A stretch of 64,000 nt of DNA from Variovorax atrisoli 110B (lineage in GTDB: Bacteria > Pseudomonadota > Gammaproteobacteria > Burkholderiales > Burkholderiaceae_C). A model generated the notes under the pieces. The model ran no database searches and had not been told where the DNA came from. It saw only the letters and a program-made list of their open reading frames with translations. The stretch spans positions 124,001 to 188,000 of the forward strand of contig NZ_KB907450.1 in NCBI RefSeq assembly GCF_000382045.1, in the 5' to 3' direction. Of the stretch, positions 33,937 through 42,837 are shown piece by piece. The translations under genes and the position numbers were made by a program. Numbering within the stretch: the stretch's first letter is position 1; the number at the start of each line of letters is the position of its first letter.

Positions 33937-34854
33937 TCAGGTCTGGATGTACCCCGCGGGCCCGGCCGTGGGAGACGGCGCCACCTGCGGCTCCCCCAGC
34001 ATCTCGCGCACCGTCGATTCGATGGTGCGGGACATCGCATCCAGCGCCAGATCGTTGGGCTGCGTGCCGAAGGGCTCCTCGATCTCCGCGCCCAGCGCCT
34101 CCAGCGCGAAGAAGGTGTAGGCGATGAAGGCGACCACCACCGGCGTCATCGGGCCGATCGCGTCAACCAGCCCGAAGGGCAGCAGCACGCAGTACAGGTA
34201 GATGGTGCGGTGGATGATGACCGAGTACGTGAACGGTATCGGCGTGCCCGCGATGCGCTCGCAGCCGCCCAGCGCTTCGGTCAGTCGGCCCAGCGGGTGC
34301 TCCATGGCCTGCGCCAGCGTCGGGTCGAGCCGGCCGTGGCGGCGCTGCTCGCGCAGCCATTCGCCCACCATCAGCAGGAGCACGGCGGGCTTGAAGCGCG
34401 CGGCCCGAAGGCGTGCGCAGTCTTGTGCGGGCAGCAGCCGGGCGAGGTCGGCCGAAGCGTCGGTGCCGCGCAACTGATGGCGCAGCGCGTGGACGAAGGC
34501 GACCAGGCGCATGGCCGGCGTGGATGCCTCAGCGGGCGCATCCGTCAGGGTGAGCACTTGCCGGACCAGCGTGCGCGTCTCGTTGAGCAGCGTGCCCCAG
34601 AGGGTGCGCGCCTCCCAGTAGCGCGAGTAGCTCGTGCCGTTGCGGAAACCCAGGAAGATGGCAAGCGTCAGCCCGATGAGCGAGAAGGGCACGAAGTTCA
34701 GCGGCACCTTCCACTGGAAGAGCCGGCCGTGCAGCACCGTCACCAGCACCGCGAAGGCGGTGGTCCACAGCAGCTGGGGCGCGATGTCCGACAGGACGGA
34801 GCCGCGCCATACGAAGAGCATGCGCAGCCAGTGGGGGCGGGGTCGGACGATCAT
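33937..34854 (-). CDS. Bestrophin-family membrane protein
   Basis: 305 residues of the bestrophin/UPF0187 family. The N-terminus PHWLRMLFVWRGSVLSDIAPQL precedes transmembrane helices at about 28-45, 55-70, 210-230 and 235-260, and NGTSYSRYWEARTLWG is a family block near residues 72-87. Bacterial homologues (for example KpBest) form pentameric ion channels selective for cations. It lies in a run of minus-strand genes between the small lipoprotein and hemolysin III, with 37 bases to the latter. Confidence 0.9.
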   Translation of the reverse strand: MIVRPRPHWLRMLFVWRGSVLSDIAPQLLWTTAFAVLVTVLHGRLFQWKVPLNFVPFSLIGLTLAIFLGFRNGTSYSRYWEARTLWGTLLNETRTLVRQVLTLTDAPAEASTPAMRLVAFVHALRHQLRGTDASADLARLLPAQDCARLRAARFKPAVLLLMVGEWLREQRRHGRLDPTLAQAMEHPLGRLTEALGGCERIAGTPIPFTYSVIIHRTIYLYCVLLPFGLVDAIGPMTPVVVAFIAYTFFALEALGAEIEEPFGTQPNDLALDAMSRTIESTVREMLGEPQVAPSPTAGPAGYIQT

Positions 34855-34891
34855 CGGTGGGGGATTATCCCCGCGCCCGCCGACTCGAAGC

Positions 34892-35515
34892 TCAGAGCAC
34901 GAACCAGCCCACCGCCACGTAGTGGCTCGTCGTTCCCGCCAGCACGAACAGGTGCCACGCCCCGTGCGCGTGCCTGAAGCCCGAGCGGTTGCGATAGAAC
35001 ACCGTGCCCGTCGTATAGAACACGCCGCCGATCAGAAGCCACACGAGGCCTGCCGTATCGAGCCTTGCAGCCAGCGGCACGGCAGCCAGCACCACCAGCC
35101 AGCCCAGGCCGATGTAGATCGGCAGCGACGGCTTCTTCGGCGCGCCATTCCTTGCCGGAACCAGCTCGCGCCGGATGCCGAAGGCGGCCGCGGTCCAGAT
35201 CGTCGCGAGCAGCAAGAGCCCCCACGGGCCCTGCATCGTGACCAGCGCGAAGGGCGTGTAGGTACCGGCGATCAGCAGGAAGATGGCGCAGTGGTCCGCG
35301 CGCTCCCACATGCGCTTGAGGCGCCCGCGCGTGCTGTGAAAGAGGGTGGAGGCGGCATACAGCGCCACCGCCGAAAGGGAGAACACCAGCGCGCCCACGA
35401 TGCGGGCGGGATCGCCGGTGGGCAACGTCTTGGCGAGCAGCAGGGCCATTGCCGGCAGCGCGAGCAGCAGGCCCAGCAGGTGGCTGTATCCGTTGAGCCG
35501 TTCGCCCGGGTACAT
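34892..35515 (-). CDS. Hemolysin III family (PAQR-type) membrane protein
   Basis: 207 residues with seven hydrophobic segments. The family's metal-site residues appear: Ser-x3-His near SSTLFHSTRG, Asp in ERADHCAIFLLIAGTYTPF, and the C-terminal His pair around AHGAWHLFVLAGTTSHYVAV. Related YqfA/TrhA proteins influence membrane fluidity; PAQR relatives hydrolyse sphingolipid-like amides. It lies between the bestrophin gene and glpQ-like gene, all on one strand, with 43 bases to the latter. Confidence 0.9.
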   Translation of the reverse strand: MYPGERLNGYSHLLGLLLALPAMALLLAKTLPTGDPARIVGALVFSLSAVALYAASTLFHSTRGRLKRMWERADHCAIFLLIAGTYTPFALVTMQGPWGLLLLATIWTAAAFGIRRELVPARNGAPKKPSLPIYIGLGWLVVLAAVPLAARLDTAGLVWLLIGGVFYTTGTVFYRNRSGFRHAHGAWHLFVLAGTTSHYVAVGWFVL

Positions 35516-35558
35516 CGTGCCTCGCCGGAATTCGCCTGCCTGCCTCGCGTGCCTTGCT

Positions 35559-37016
35559 TCAGCGCCCCGTTTCCTTGAGGTAGGTCTTGCGCGCCGCGAA
35601 GGCGGTGTTCGCGAAGTCCGAGAACACGCCGTCGACGCCCGCGCGGAAGAACGCCAGGTACTCGGCCGTCGGGTCGCCCTTGTAGACGCCTGCCAGGTAC
35701 TTGGCCTCGTTGCGGAAGGTGTAGCTGTGCACGAAGAGGCCGGCCTTGTGCGCGTCGGCGATCAGGCTGGTGGGCTTGACGGTGTTCACGTCGGCCAGGC
35801 CCTTGCCTGCGACGAAAGGCACGATGGTGTGCGCCATGACCTGCGGCTTCCACGGCCCGATGCCGTCGGCGTAGGTCTTGACCTCGGCCAGGCCCGCCGG
35901 CGTGAGCATCTCGCCGAACCACTTCGGGTTGCCGGCCAGCGTCCAGCTGTACGGGCGGCCGTCGACGAAGGTGTAGACGTCGTTGGTGACGTAGATCATC
36001 TCGCCCGTCTGGTAGTTGACGTCGTTGCCGTCGATCAGCTGCACCGCGCGCGCCTTCATGCCGGCCGAGCGCAGGTACTTCAGGCTCTCGGGCTCGAAGC
36101 TCTGCACGAAGATGGGCGCATCCTTGCGGTTGAGGTCGTTGAAGTTCATGACCTTCAGCAGCGCGTCTTCCAGCGGATGGCTGCCGGCCGGTCCGCAGCC
36201 GTTGGCGATGGCCTGGGCGTTGTTCCAGATCGGGTTCTTGGTTTCCGGGTACACGGTGAGCGTGCGGCCGGTGGCGGCGCTCTTGGCCTTGGCGATGTCG
36301 ATCAGTTCCTGGAAGCTGATGATGGGCAGCTTGCCGTTGAGGTCGGTGGGGCGCTGGTCCCGGGCGTCGTAGGTGGTGCCGCGGATCCACTGGCGCAGCT
36401 CGTCCATCGTGAAGTCGGTGATGGACCAGTCGTTGGTGTGGTCCTCGCCGTCGACGATGAGCGACTTGAGCACCGACTTCGGATCGCTCGGGTCGGTCAG
36501 GTCGCTCAGGTATTGCGCCGGGCCGTTGGCTGCGATGGGCGGGTACTTCACGTCGACCAGCACGCCCGGCACGGTGCGCTTGCGGCCGGCGACGGTGGTG
36601 TTGGTCTTGGCGACTTCCGCGATGTTGGTGTTGTCGCTCAGCCAAGGGTTGTGGCGCGCGACGAGCACGCAGTCCTTGGTGAGGTGCAGGTCGGTTTCGA
36701 GCGAATCGGCGCCGGCGTCGGCGGCGGCCTCGTAGGCGGTCTTCGTTTCTTCCGGATACAGGCCTGGCAGGCCGCGATGGCCGATGACCAGGGGGACGGA
36801 ACCGTCGAGCGTGCCCAGCGGCGCTGGCGCGGGCGGAGCGGGCGTGGGAGCCGGTGCAGGGGCGGGCGCCGGTGCCGGCGGAAGCACCGGCAAAGAGATG
36901 CCGCCGCCGTTGCCGCCGCCGCAGGCCGTCATCAGGATGCTTCCGCCGATGGCGGTGATTGCGGCGATGGTCGCGAGGACGGGACGGTTCGCAGACGCGG
37001 GAACGCTCTTTTTCAT
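35559..37016 (-). CDS. glpQ: Glycerophosphodiester phosphodiesterase, lipoprotein
   Basis: 485 residues. The lipobox MTAC (Cys32) is followed by GGGNGGG and an Ala-Pro repeat linker (about residues 46-66). The catalytic domain opens VIGHRGLPGLYPEET with the general-acid His, then Glu/Asp in LETDLHL and His in VARHNPWL, the canonical GDPD triad region. It splits glycerophosphodiesters to glycerol 3-phosphate plus alcohol outside the cytoplasm. The domain is longer than E. coli GlpQ. A Pho box candidate 62 bases upstream suggests phosphate-starvation control. Confidence 0.92.
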   Translation of the reverse strand: MKKSVPASANRPVLATIAAITAIGGSILMTACGGGNGGGISLPVLPPAPAPAPAPAPTPAPPAPAPLGTLDGSVPLVIGHRGLPGLYPEETKTAYEAAADAGADSLETDLHLTKDCVLVARHNPWLSDNTNIAEVAKTNTTVAGRKRTVPGVLVDVKYPPIAANGPAQYLSDLTDPSDPKSVLKSLIVDGEDHTNDWSITDFTMDELRQWIRGTTYDARDQRPTDLNGKLPIISFQELIDIAKAKSAATGRTLTVYPETKNPIWNNAQAIANGCGPAGSHPLEDALLKVMNFNDLNRKDAPIFVQSFEPESLKYLRSAGMKARAVQLIDGNDVNYQTGEMIYVTNDVYTFVDGRPYSWTLAGNPKWFGEMLTPAGLAEVKTYADGIGPWKPQVMAHTIVPFVAGKGLADVNTVKPTSLIADAHKAGLFVHSYTFRNEAKYLAGVYKGDPTAEYLAFFRAGVDGVFSDFANTAFAARKTYLKETGR

Positions 37017-37077
37017 ATGTGGTTTTCAGGTGTCTGTTGATGAAGAAGCGAAAGCCGGCGGATGCTAGGTTTGCCCC

Positions 37078-37095
37078 GTGACGGGACAGTGACCG
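37078..37095 (-). promoter_or_regulatory. Pho box candidate upstream of the glycerophosphodiesterase gene
   Basis: On the minus strand CGGTCAC-TGTC-CCGTCAC: two 7-base half-sites, 5/7 and 6/7 to the PhoB consensus, with the 4-base spacer. TAGCAT (4/6 to -10) follows ten bases later, at the spacing of PhoB-dependent promoters. Confidence 0.55.
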
Positions 37096-37167
37096 GCATG
37101 CGCCCCCGCGACTTCCCCTGCAACAGCCTGAAAACCAGCGTCGGATCGACGCCCGGGCGGCTTCTTG

Positions 37168-37938
37168 TCAGGGCCGCGTGCCCACCAGCACGGGCTGGAA
37201 GAAGGCACCGTCGATGCGCCGCACGTCCTTGAGGCCTGCTTCCTGCATGAGCTCGCACAGCCTCGCCGTCGAGATGGCGTAGTAGCGCGATCGCATCACG
37301 CGCGTGCTCACCGCCTGCGTCGCGAGATCCTCGGTGACGAAGAAGAAGCCGAGGTCGTAGTGATCGCCACTGCCGCCGTCGTCGAAGTCCCAGACCTGGA
37401 AAAGCACATGGCGCCTGCCGTCGTCCAGGCGGGCGCCGTAGTGCTTCACGATGTTGCTGCCGCGCTCTTCCTTCGCGTAGTCGCGCACGCTGACCACGCA
37501 GCCACCGCCGGGTCGCAGGCAGGCGCTCATCTGGCGCAGGGCCGTGAGCAGGTCGGCGTCGGTCTGCAGGTGCGGCATGGAGTTGTCGCACGACATCACG
37601 ATGTCGAAGCCGCCGCCGTGATGCGTGTGTGCCTCGCGCATGTCGCACACCGAGAAGGCGATGTCGAGGCCGCGCTGGCCGGCTTCCCTTTTCGCGCGCT
37701 CGATCTCATCGGGCGACAGGTCCGACGCCGTCACTGCATGGCCCAGCGCCGCGAGCCCCAGCGCCTGGGTGCCGATGCCGCAAGACACGTCGAGCACCCT
37801 GCGGCGCGCTTGGGTGCAGGGCCATTCGGCCTCGATGAGCTGCGAGAGCTTCTCGCCCTGTACGCGGATGCTCTCGTTCCAGTCCGGATAGATCAGGTGA
37901 TAGAGCGGTGCGAGTTCGTCGTAGAAGTCGTTGGTCAT
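37168..37938 (-). CDS. Class I SAM-dependent methyltransferase
   Basis: 256 residues with a Rossmann fold. SAM motif I is VLDVSCGIGTQALGLAALG at about 49-67, motif II acidic residue in VTASDLSPDEIERAK, and motif III around FDIVMSCDNSMPHL. The N-terminus YDELAPLYHLIYPDW resembles UbiE/glycine-sarcosine methyltransferase-like proteins. The acceptor is unknown. It is separated from the IlvD/Edd gene by only 18 bases, so the two are likely cotranscribed. Confidence 0.87.
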   Translation of the reverse strand: MTNDFYDELAPLYHLIYPDWNESIRVQGEKLSQLIEAEWPCTQARRRVLDVSCGIGTQALGLAALGHAVTASDLSPDEIERAKREAGQRGLDIAFSVCDMREAHTHHGGGFDIVMSCDNSMPHLQTDADLLTALRQMSACLRPGGGCVVSVRDYAKEERGSNIVKHYGARLDDGRRHVLFQVWDFDDGGSGDHYDLGFFFVTEDLATQAVSTRVMRSRYYAISTARLCELMQEAGLKDVRRIDGAFFQPVLVGTRP

Positions 37939-37956
37939 CCGCGCATTGTGCGGTGG

Positions 37957-39705
37957 CTAGCGCGGCACCTTGCCCGCGTTGCCCGGCGCGCGGAGGAAGT
38001 CGAAGTCCACGCCCTTGTCGGCCTGCGTCACGGCCTGCAGGAAGAGCTTGCGGTAGCCGCGCTCGGCGGTCGGCACCACGGCTGGCGACTCCTTCGCGCG
38101 GCGTGCCAGTTCCTCGTCGCTCACCAGCAGCGAGATCTCGCGGTTCGCCACGCTGAGCCGGATGCGGTCGCCGTTGCGCACATGGGCCAGCGGCCCGCCG
38201 ATGGCCGACTCGGGCGTCACGTGCAGCACGATGGTGCCGAAGGCGGTACCGCTCATGCGGCCGTCGGAGATGCGCACCATGTCCTTCACGCCGGCCCGCG
38301 CGAGCTTGCGCGGGATCGGCAGGTAGCCCGCCTCCGGCATGCCCGGCGCGCCCTTGGGGCCGATGTTCTTGAGCACCAGCACGTCGTGCGGCGTGACGTC
38401 GAGCCCGTCGCCGTCGATGCGGCGGGCCAGGTCCTCGGCGTTCTCGAAGACCACGGCGCGGCCTTCATGCTCCATCAGCGCCGGGTCGGCGGCCGACTGC
38501 TTGATGATGGCGCCGCCCGGTGCCAGGTTGCCCCACAGCACCGCGATGCCGCCCTGCGGGTAGATCGGCTGCGCCGCCGGGCGAACCACGTCCTGCGCGA
38601 AGCCGGGGCCGGCGGCCTCGATCTCCTCGCCCAGCGTGCGGCCCGTGACGGTGAGGGCGTCGAGATGCAGCAGCGGCCTGAGTTCGCGCAGCAGCGTGGC
38701 CATGCCGCCCGCGGCGTGGAAGTCTTCCATGTAGTGCCGGCCCGAGGGCTTCAGGTCGAGCAGCACCGGCGTCTCGCGGCCCATGCGGTCGAGCGCGTGC
38801 AGGTCGATGTCCAGGCCCATGCGGCCGGCGATGGCCGCGAGGTGGACGATGCCGTTGGTCGAGCCGCCGATGGCCAGCAGCACGCGCATCGCGTTCTCGA
38901 AGGCGGCGGGAGTCAGCACCTGGTCGATGGTGAGGCGCTCGCGCGCGATCCGCACCGCCTGCGCGCCGGTCTGCTCGGCGATGCGGATGCGGTCGGCCGT
39001 GACTGCGGGCGGCGAGGCCCCGCCCGGCACCGTCATGCCCAGCGCCTCGGCGATGCAGGCCATGGTGCTGGCCGTGCCCATGACCGAGCAGGTGCCCACG
39101 CTCGCCACCAGCTGGTCGTTGACGTCTGCGGTCTCCTGCGCGTCGATCTCGCCCGCGCGATAGCGGGCCCAGTAGCGCCGGCAGTCGGTGCAGGCGCCCA
39201 CGCGCTCGCCGCGATGGCTGCCGGTGAGCATCGAGCCGGTGATGAGCTGGATGGCCGGCAGCCCGGCCGACGCCGCGCCCATGAGCTGTGCCGGCACGGT
39301 CTTGTCGCAGCCGCCGATGAGCACGACCGCGTCCATGGGCTGCGCGCGCACCATCTCCTCGGTGTCCATGGCCATGAGGTTGCGCAGGTACATGCTCGTC
39401 GGCGCGGCGAAGCTCTCGTGCACAGAGATGGTCGGGAACTCCATCGGCAGCCCGCCCGCGAGCATCACGCCGCGCTTCACGGCCTCGACGAGCTGCGGCG
39501 CGTTGCCGTGGCAGGGGTTGTAGGCGCTGCCGGTGCTGGCGATGCCGACCACCGGGCGGTCGAGCGCGGCGTCGGTATAGCCCGCGCCCTTGATGAAGGC
39601 CTTGCGCAGAAAGAGCGAGAAGCCGCGGTCGCCGTAGCTGGTGAGGCCCTTGCGCATGCCGGCGTTGTCGTCGCTGTCCTCGGACTGGAGCTTGGATTCG
39701 GACAT
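37957..39705 (-). CDS. IlvD/Edd-family dehydratase, probably sugar-acid type
   Basis: 582 residues. Iron-sulfur cysteines are Cys65 (AYNPCHGNAP), Cys133 (GGCDKTVP) and Cys206 (GTCSVMGT). The insert GERVGACTDCRRYW, with two more cysteines, is typical of aldonate dehydratases such as L-arabonate dehydratase rather than of IlvD proper. The reaction is loss of water from a 2,3-dihydroxy acid to a 2-keto-3-deoxy acid. It is followed at once by the methyltransferase; no aldolase or sugar transporter is adjacent, so the substrate is unproven. Confidence 0.9.
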   Translation of the reverse strand: MSESKLQSEDSDDNAGMRKGLTSYGDRGFSLFLRKAFIKGAGYTDAALDRPVVGIASTGSAYNPCHGNAPQLVEAVKRGVMLAGGLPMEFPTISVHESFAAPTSMYLRNLMAMDTEEMVRAQPMDAVVLIGGCDKTVPAQLMGAASAGLPAIQLITGSMLTGSHRGERVGACTDCRRYWARYRAGEIDAQETADVNDQLVASVGTCSVMGTASTMACIAEALGMTVPGGASPPAVTADRIRIAEQTGAQAVRIARERLTIDQVLTPAAFENAMRVLLAIGGSTNGIVHLAAIAGRMGLDIDLHALDRMGRETPVLLDLKPSGRHYMEDFHAAGGMATLLRELRPLLHLDALTVTGRTLGEEIEAAGPGFAQDVVRPAAQPIYPQGGIAVLWGNLAPGGAIIKQSAADPALMEHEGRAVVFENAEDLARRIDGDGLDVTPHDVLVLKNIGPKGAPGMPEAGYLPIPRKLARAGVKDMVRISDGRMSGTAFGTIVLHVTPESAIGGPLAHVRNGDRIRLSVANREISLLVSDEELARRAKESPAVVPTAERGYRKLFLQAVTQADKGVDFDFLRAPGNAGKVPR

Positions 39706-39744
39706 GGGGTGTGGGGTTGGTTTTTCTTCAGGGCCGATGCCGGA

Positions 39745-40272
39745 TCAGGCCAGCACCGCTTCGTAGATGGCAAGGTCCCCGGCGGAGAAGCAGCAGAAGA
39801 CCACTTCTTCCACCGGCGATGCGGCATCCGCCAGGGCTTCCCGCACCGTGCTCACCGCGAGCCTTGCCGCCGGCTCCACCGGGTAGCCATAGATGCCGGT
39901 GCTGATGCCCGGAAACGCGATGCTGCGAACGCCCTGTGCCGCCGCGAGCGCCATCGACCGCCGGTAGCACGAGGCCAGCAGCTCCGGCTCGCCCGACCCG
40001 CCGCCGCGCCATACGGGTCCGACGGTGTGGATGATGAAGCGGGCGGGCAGCCGGTAGCCCTTGGTGAGCTTCGCATCGCCCGTCTTGCAGCCGCCCAGCA
40101 ACCGGCATTCGTGCACCAGTTCGGGCCCGGCCGCGCGATGGATCGCTCCATCCACGCCGCCGCCGCCGAGCAGCGAGGAGTTGGCGGCGTTGACGATGGC
40201 GTCCACCCGCAGGGTCGTGATGTCGGCGCGGATGGCGCGCAGCTTGGTCGTATCGGTCATGTGCAGAGGCAT
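39745..40272 (-). CDS. Macro-domain ADP-ribose hydrolase (YmdB type)
   Basis: 175 residues; ATG 40260 is an alternative start. Macro-domain blocks: [34 protein letters not shown] at the N-terminus (the Asn-Ala-Ala-Asn and Gly-rich loop bind ADP-ribose) and [12 protein letters not shown] at about 116-127. It should deacetylate O-acetyl-ADP-ribose or remove ADP-ribose from acidic residues. It is 39 bases beyond the dehydratase start and divergent from the TRAP binding protein. Confidence 0.92.
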   Translation of the reverse strand: MPLHMTDTTKLRAIRADITTLRVDAIVNAANSSLLGGGGVDGAIHRAAGPELVHECRLLGGCKTGDAKLTKGYRLPARFIIHTVGPVWRGGGSGEPELLASCYRRSMALAAAQGVRSIAFPGISTGIYGYPVEPAARLAVSTVREALADAASPVEEVVFCCFSAGDLAIYEAVLA

Positions 40273-40425
40273 CGTAGGCGCGTCGGCCGCAGTCGGGCAA
40301 ACCCGGTTACGAATAAGGTTTCAAATACTTACGATCCCCGCGCCGGACATGCTGCCCGGCACCGCCCGCCGCCATGGCGTCGATCTTGCATGGGGCCGGG
40401 CTGTTTTCAACCCGAGGGAGAGTCG

Positions 40426-41412
40426 ATGAAAAGCTTGTTGCCGTGGCGCCGCGCCGGTGTTTTTCTTTGCATGGCGTTCGCGGGCGCGGTGGCTGCGCAT
40501 GCGCAGACGCTGCAGTTCAAGTGGGGCCACGTCTACGAGCCCATGAGCATCTTCCACCAGCAGGCCGAGCTGGCGGCGCGCAAGATCGCCGAGCAGTCCG
40601 AAGGCAAGATCAAGATCGAGGTGGTGCCTTCCTCCAAGCTGGGACAGGAGGGCGACTATCCGCTCATGCTGGCCAACGACTCGATGCAGATCGCCTACGT
40701 CGGCCAGGCCACGCTGGCCGAGGGCTATCCGCCGCTGAGCCTGGCGAGCTATCCCTTCGCCTTCAAGGACCTCGACCACATGCGCAAGTACCTGGCGAGC
40801 CCGCTGCTGGCCGAGCTCATGAAGGGCTACAACGAGAGAAGCGGCAACCGCATGGTCGCCTCCGTCTACTACGGCGCGCGCCAGGTCACATCGGCAAAGC
40901 CGCTGGCCAGGCCCGAAGACTTCCGCGACCTGCGCCTGTACGTTCCCACTGCCGCGGCCTACCAGCTCTTCGCCACCGCGGTCGACGCCAAGCCGGTGAC
41001 GCTGCCCTTCATGAGCCTGTATGGCTCGCTCAAGAAGAACGAGGTCGAGGCGCAGGAAAACCCGCTGGACATCGTCAAGTCGAAGAAGCTCTACGAAGTG
41101 CAGAAGTACGTGCTGCTGACTTCGCACGTCTACGACACGCTGGGCATCGTCATCGGCAAGGCGGCGTGGGGCAGGCTGAATCCGCAGCAGCAGGCGATGG
41201 TCGAGAAGGTGCTGGCGGACACCGCGAAGTGGACCAACGTCGGCGTGATCGCCGGCGAGCTGGAAGACGAGAAGTTCCTGCGCGACAAGGGCATGACCGT
41301 GTCGCCGGCCAACCGGCAGCTGTTCCAGGAGCGCGTCGTCAAGCGTTCCACGCCCGAGCAGCTGGGCGCGCGGCCGGGCGACTATGCGCGGCTGCAGGCG
41401 CTGGTGAACTGA
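40426..41412 (+). CDS. Orphan TRAP-type (DctP) solute-binding protein
   Basis: 328 residues from ATG 40426 with GAGGGAGAG just upstream. Signal peptide ends after AAHAQ. DctP hallmarks: FKWGHVYEPMS at the start of the mature chain, FAFKDLDHMRKY, the substrate-carboxylate Arg in ARQVTSAKPLARPEDFRDLRLYVP and the QENPLDIV block. It should bind an organic acid for an H+/Na+-driven DctQM transporter, but neither membrane gene is adjacent. Its stop codon directly abuts the stop of the convergent GTPase gene. Confidence 0.9.
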   Translation: MKSLLPWRRAGVFLCMAFAGAVAAHAQTLQFKWGHVYEPMSIFHQQAELAARKIAEQSEGKIKIEVVPSSKLGQEGDYPLMLANDSMQIAYVGQATLAEGYPPLSLASYPFAFKDLDHMRKYLASPLLAELMKGYNERSGNRMVASVYYGARQVTSAKPLARPEDFRDLRLYVPTAAAYQLFATAVDAKPVTLPFMSLYGSLKKNEVEAQENPLDIVKSKKLYEVQKYVLLTSHVYDTLGIVIGKAAWGRLNPQQQAMVEKVLADTAKWTNVGVIAGELEDEKFLRDKGMTVSPANRQLFQERVVKRSTPEQLGARPGDYARLQALVN

Positions 41413-42837
41413 CTAGGGCTGGGGCGCCGCTTCGAAGGCGCGCTGCAGCGCCGTCGACAGCTGCGCCACCAGGGCCTCGCGCTGCGGCGAAGGACGCCAG
41501 AAGCTGCGGGAGGTGATACCGGCGGCTTCCCATTCGGGATGGTTGCGCGCCGGCTGCGCGGCGCGCACCGCGGCGGCGGCAGCGCGCGTGGGCGCATCGC
41601 CGTCCTCGGGCGATTCGGCGGTGATGCGCTGCGTGGCTGCGTGCCCGCGCAGTTCCAGGGCCTGGGTCAGCTTCAGCTGCCACGCGGCCAGCGTGAAGAG
41701 CACGCCGTCTTCCACGGTGAGCTCGTGCACGTCGCGCAGCTTGTTGGCCAGCTTGCGCCCGAGCGGCCCCAGACCCTGCGACACCGCGCCGCCGATGGCG
41801 CCGCCGAGCGCCGCGCCAGCCCCGAGCGAGATGCCGGCCACCGCGAGGTCGGCCACCACGCCCACCGCCGCGCCGATGACGGCACCCTTGCCTAGGCGCA
41901 GGCCGGCATCCTTCATCGCCTCGGGGCTGAAGAAGTCCAGCGTCCAGCGGCCTTCGATGATCGGAAGCGGCGCCTCGTCGGCATCGCCCTGGCGAAAGCC
42001 GTAGAGCGCGAGCAGGTCGTCGGTGCAGCGCTGGGCCTTGTCGAACACCTCCTTCTGCAGCGCGGCAACGAGGGCCTTGCGGCGCGCGTCGTCGGCGAAC
42101 TCGGTGGACGGCACCGTGCGCCGCACCGCCGCGGCATCGACCAGCAGGCTGGCGATGCGCGAGCACGCCGATTCGCGCCGACGTGCGGCTTCGGCAGCCA
42201 GCGAATCGACCACGCCGCGCAGCAGCTCGCGGCGATCGCGCAGCAGCGTGGCGAGGTCGCCGTACAGGTCGCGCTCGGCGCCCACGAAGGGGGCCGCCGC
42301 GTCGAAGCGCACCTGCACGTGCAGGCCGTAGGCCGAGAGCAGTTCCTTCCACGCCGGCTCGCGGCTGGCGGCGTCGCGCACGAAGTTGAGCACCGGCAGC
42401 ACAGGTCGCGCGCAGGAGTTGAGCAGTTCGATCTCGTCGCGGAACTTGGGCAGCACCGGCTCGCGCACGTCGATGACCAGGAAGGCGGCGTCGATGTCGA
42501 GCATGGTGCGCAGAACCTTCGCCTCCTGCTCGAACACGCCGTGCGCCTCGGGCCCGCGCAGGAACTGGCGGATGCGCTCCGGCGGCGTGGCCTGCGCGTC
42601 GAAACCGGCGGCCAGGTGCTCGCGCAGCGCGACGGCGTCTTCCAGGCCCGGCGTGTCGAAGAAGCGCACGGCGGCTTCGCCATCCACGTCGAGATCGACC
42701 GACTCCACATGGCGCGTGGTGCCCGGGCGCTGCGACACCTCGCCGAAGTCGACGCGGCGCGTGAGCGTGCGCAGCAGCGAGGTCTTGCCCGCGTTGGTGT
42801 GGCCGACGACGGCGATGCGGATGGGCTGCTGCGTCAT
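41413..42837 (-). CDS. GTPase with DUF3482 domain
   Basis: 474 residues. A Ras-like/Era-type G domain covers 1-190: P-loop GHTNAGKTS (12-20), RPGTTRHVE, switch-II DTPG near residue 60. The C-terminal half is the DUF3482 region and contains a glycine-zipper membrane-inserting stretch (about 335-375, AVIGAAVGVVADLAVAGISL). The start overlaps the stop of the DUF2868 gene in an ATGA, so the two are made together, probably as a GTPase with its membrane partner. Function of the pair is unknown. Confidence 0.87.
   Translation of the reverse strand: MTQQPIRIAVVGHTNAGKTSLLRTLTRRVDFGEVSQRPGTTRHVESVDLDVDGEAAVRFFDTPGLEDAVALREHLAAGFDAQATPPERIRQFLRGPEAHGVFEQEAKVLRTMLDIDAAFLVIDVREPVLPKFRDEIELLNSCARPVLPVLNFVRDAASREPAWKELLSAYGLHVQVRFDAAAPFVGAERDLYGDLATLLRDRRELLRGVVDSLAAEAARRRESACSRIASLLVDAAAVRRTVPSTEFADDARRKALVAALQKEVFDKAQRCTDDLLALYGFRQGDADEAPLPIIEGRWTLDFFSPEAMKDAGLRLGKGAVIGAAVGVVADLAVAGISLGAGAALGGAIGGAVSQGLGPLGRKLANKLRDVHELTVEDGVLFTLAAWQLKLTQALELRGHAATQRITAESPEDGDAPTRAAAAAVRAAQPARNHPEWEAAGITSRSFWRPSPQREALVAQLSTALQRAFEAAPQP

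Noticed and set aside
25644..37016. A virulence island, from PLC, hemolysin III and beta-lactamase together
   Set aside because: Hemolysin III relatives are membrane homeostasis proteins, and the Pho boxes and GDPD point to phosphate scavenging.
37165..41412. Plus-strand frame of 1415 codons covering methyltransferase, dehydratase and macro genes
   Set aside because: Only its last part (40426-41412) is a real gene, the DctP protein; the rest is antisense low-complexity sequence.
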